Positions 5,946-6,993 of a stretch of 6,993 nucleotides of DNA are shown here, piece by piece. This DNA is from Bacillota bacterium. Lineage in GTDB: Bacteria; Bacillota_E; RBS10-35; JAJYVN01. A program made the translations under genes and the position numbers. The DNA is taken from NCBI GenBank assembly GCA_021846605.1, contig JAJZWQ010000159.1:1-6993 (forward strand). Direction: 5' to 3'. Position 1 is the stretch's first letter. Each line of letters starts with the position of its first letter. The notes beneath the pieces are model-generated. The model saw nothing but the letters and a program-made list of their open reading frames with translations, ran no database searches and was not told the origin of the DNA.

Positions 5946-6347
5946 CTAGCCGGTCTTGGCGGATTTCGTGGAAGTGGTCGTGGTACCGGTGGTACCGGTG
6001 GTCGTGCCGTAAGACTTCGTGGAGGTGCCGGTCGTCGTGCCGCCGGACTTCGTGGAGGTGCCGGTGGTCGTGCCACCGGACTTCGTGGACGTGCCGGTGG
6101 TCGTGCCCGTGGTCGTGGCGGTGGTGCCATACCCGCCGCCGCCGCTAGGGCTCTTGGTCTTGGTGGATGGGCTGGTGGTCCCGGTGGCCGGAGCCGTCGT
6201 CGCACCGCCGCCGGTGCCGGTACCACTGGCGCTTCCAGACGAACTGCAGCCGGCGGTCACGATCATCGCCAACGTCAGTGCGCCCGCGGTTACCCAGTGC
6301 CAGCGGGGAGTCCCCTTTCCCACGCTGCCCGAATCTCGCATCACCAT
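5946..6347 (-). CDS. Small putative lipoprotein with Thr/Gly/Ser/Lys repeat tail
   Basis: The 133-residue product has an N-terminus with K11 and R15, a hydrophobic stretch at about 18-31 (WVTAGALTLAMIVTAGC) and a cysteine at 34 followed by SSSGSASG. This is the layout of a type II signal peptide: C34 would be lipidated and the chain anchored outside the membrane. The residue at -3 is Thr rather than the usual Leu, so the lipobox is slightly atypical. The mature part, about 100 residues, is almost entirely Thr, Gly, Ser, Ala, Pro and Lys. The 11-residue unit TTTGTSTKSGG occurs three times at 82-114, the last copy with Tyr for Gly. No folded domain is visible; it resembles a flexible, possibly glycosylated, surface stalk. 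The frame is open to 6641, but ATG 6347 has AAGGGGG nine bases upstream and puts the signal peptide first; ATG 6341 is an alternative. Function unknown. Confidence 0.82.
   Translation of the reverse strand: MVMRDSGSVGKGTPRWHWVTAGALTLAMIVTAGCSSSGSASGTGTGGGATTAPATGTTSPSTKTKSPSGGGGYGTTATTTGTTTGTSTKSGGTTTGTSTKSGGTTTGTSTKSYGTTTGTTGTTTTSTKSAKTG
6013..6111. repeat. 33-bp tandem repeat, three copies, inside the lipoprotein gene
   Basis: Copies at 6013-6045, 6046-6078 and 6079-6111 each begin GACTTCGTGGA. The first two differ at two positions and the last two at four. The period is a multiple of three, so copy-number change keeps the frame and adds or removes one 11-residue unit. A more degenerate relative lies at about 5964-6012. 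Confidence 0.88.
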
Positions 6348-6356
6348 ACTCAGAAT

Positions 6357-6363
6357 CCCCCTT
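6357..6363 (-). promoter_or_regulatory. Ribosome binding site that fixes the lipoprotein start at 6347
   Basis: AAGGGGG on the minus strand is nine bases before ATG 6347 and fifteen before the in-frame ATG 6341. It rules out the much longer open frame from 6641, whose first 98 codons encode Pro/Arg/His-rich text ahead of the signal peptide. Confidence 0.7.
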
Positions 6364-6451
6364 TCGCCAGGACGCCAGCCGGTTCGCCCGGTCCGGGGAA
6401 GGGCGCCCTCTTCAGGCCTTCGGGAGGGGGGAGTGCTTTGTGGGGGACACC

Positions 6452-6480
6452 CCAATACTGACATAACATGTATATGGAAA
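6452..6480 (-). promoter_or_regulatory. Candidate promoter of the lipoprotein gene
   Basis: TTTCCA (6480-6475) and TATTGG (6457-6452), separated by 17 bases, resemble -35 and -10 hexamers with 4/6 and 3/6 matches. They sit in the only markedly AT-rich patch of the neighbourhood: 7 of 27 bases at 6454-6480 are G or C. Transcription from here would give a leader of about 100 bases. A second -35-like TTGCCA lies at 6505-6500 but lacks a well-spaced -10. Confidence 0.3.
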
Positions 6481-6624
6481 CGCGCGCCCGCGTGTGGTAT
6501 GGCAATCCTTGTATGTCCATGTGCGGGCTGGGGGGTGCGGGGGCGCCGTGCGGCGGCTGGGGTGCGGGGTGGGACGGCTGAGCGGCGGTGGGCAGCGGGC
6601 CGGTGGCGGTGGCGGTGGAAGCCG

Positions 6625-6665
6625 GAGGACCGGGTCGGCACCGCAGGGGTGGCCGCCCGGTCCTC
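6625..6665 (-). terminator. Long hairpin after the sugar isomerase gene
   Basis: GAGGACCGGG (6625-6634) pairs perfectly with CCCGGTCCTC (6656-6665). The interior extends the stem with CGG/CCG and CACC/GGTG, separated by single-base bulges, to a 5-base loop, about 17 pairs in all. It starts 33 bases after the isomerase stop. Only CTT follows as a U-tract remnant on the minus strand. The position suggests a transcription terminator that separates the isomerase from the lipoprotein gene. Confidence 0.48.
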
Positions 6666-6697
6666 GGGGTGGAGCGGCGGGCCGGGCGGGATGCGGC

Positions 6698-6993
6698 TCA
6701 GGCCGGGTCGAGCGCGGCCTGCACGGCGGCGACGGCCTCGCGGACCGCCGGGACGGGGTTGTCCGGGTCGGCCTCGTATTCCAGCACGTAGGCGGAGCTG
6801 AAGCCGACCTCCCGCAGGGCCGCGATGGTTTGCCGCAGGTCCAGGCGGCCGCGGCCGGGCATGACCTCCTGGTGCGCATCCAGGAAGTCCTTGAGGTGGA
6901 CCGCGTGGACGCGGCTGCCCAGCATCCGGATGGCGGCCACGGGGTCGGCGTCCGCGCGTAGAAAGTGTCCGGTGTCGACGCAGGCGCCCATCA
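6698..6993 (-). CDS. Sugar phosphate isomerase/epimerase (xylose isomerase-like TIM barrel), 5' part outside window
   Basis: Only the last 97 complete codons are visible; the gene enters from the right edge, and the ATG at 6991 is very probably an internal methionine. The visible part opens with GACVDTGHFLRADADP, the strand and metal-binding D-x-x-H of the AP endonuclease 2/xylose isomerase-like barrel (PF01261). HAVHLKDF follows (His32 and K34-D35, numbered from 6991), then a PGRGRLDLRQTIAAL turn and helix, and VLEYEAD carrying a probable metal-ligand Glu. These are the last barrel strands of the IolE/IolH-like sugar isomerase and epimerase group, cytosolic and usually dependent on a divalent metal. 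The exact substrate cannot be told. The gene is followed by a strong hairpin, so it is probably not co-transcribed with the lipoprotein gene. Confidence 0.88.
   Translation of the reverse strand, partial: MGACVDTGHFLRADADPVAAIRMLGSRVHAVHLKDFLDAHQEVMPGRGRLDLRQTIAALREVGFSSAYVLEYEADPDNPVPAVREAVAAVQAALDPA

Larger units (their letters stand above)
6348..6697. other. 350-bp intergenic region with a promoter-like AT island
   Basis: From the isomerase side it holds a strong hairpin (6625-6665), a GGTGGC hexamer repeat (6602-6619), GC-rich sequence with no feature I can name, an AT-rich island at about 6454-6515 and then a GC-rich leader of about 100 bases before the lipoprotein start. The leader contains TGGGG-GACA-CCCCA (6441-6454), the palindrome AGGGCGCCCT (6400-6409) and the repeated hexamer CTGGCG. 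No open frame here looks coding on either strand. Confidence 0.5.

Noticed and set aside
6348..6366. CTGGCGAAAGGGGGAT on the minus strand matches part of E. coli lacZ used in cloning vectors
   Set aside because: The match is 16 bases and ends at once on both sides. It coincides with a functional ribosome site, so it is not vector contamination.
6380..6398. T-arm-like GGTTCGCCC, considered as part of a tRNA
   Set aside because: The flanking bases do not form the 5-bp T stem, and no acceptor or anticodon arm can be placed around it.

Overview
The window is a strongly G+C-rich bacterial chromosome segment. All six genes I can support lie on the minus strand, so transcription runs from position 6993 towards 1. 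Good Shine-Dalgarno sequences (AAGGAG, GGAGGG), one GTG start and a Cys-anchored lipoprotein are bacterial features. I cannot fix the phylum from sequence alone. A high-GC Bacillota (Sulfobacillus/Thermaerobacter-like), Actinomycetota or Chloroflexota host would all fit.

Layout in transcription order: (1) the C-terminal end of a sugar phosphate isomerase/epimerase TIM-barrel protein (6698-6993, enters from the right edge), followed by a strong hairpin; (2) a gap of about 350 bp with an AT-rich island that looks like a promoter, then a 133-residue putative lipoprotein whose tail is Thr/Gly/Ser/Lys low complexity with an 11-residue tandem repeat (5946-6347); (3) a 738-bp stretch with no convincing gene (5208-5945), with a terminator-like hairpin near its start; (4) a 191-residue Ala-rich, membrane-anchored protein of unknown function (4632-5207); (5) 96 bp downstream, a 715-residue protein made of two complete ABC-exporter transmembrane domains in tandem with no nucleotide-binding domain (2388-4535); (6) an extended short-chain dehydrogenase (SDR/NAD-dependent epimerase family, 1302-2144); (7) a serine hydrolase of the beta-lactamase/esterase family (1-1100, runs off the left edge).

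The most unusual item is the tandem TMD-TMD protein. Each half can be followed from the region before TM1 to the DRVF-x-L-x-D segment where an exporter normally passes into its ATPase domain. In the first half a linker of about 50 residues replaces the ATPase. In the second half the protein simply ends. No Walker A, signature or Walker B motif occurs in it, and no separate ABC ATPase gene is in the window. It could be a permease core that borrows ATPases in trans, or an ATP-independent membrane protein derived from an exporter. The small membrane-anchored protein just upstream may be co-transcribed with it.

The SDR and serine hydrolase are conventional enzymes with recognisable catalytic motifs. 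They are separated from each other and from the TMD gene by about 200-240 bp, so they need not belong to one operon.
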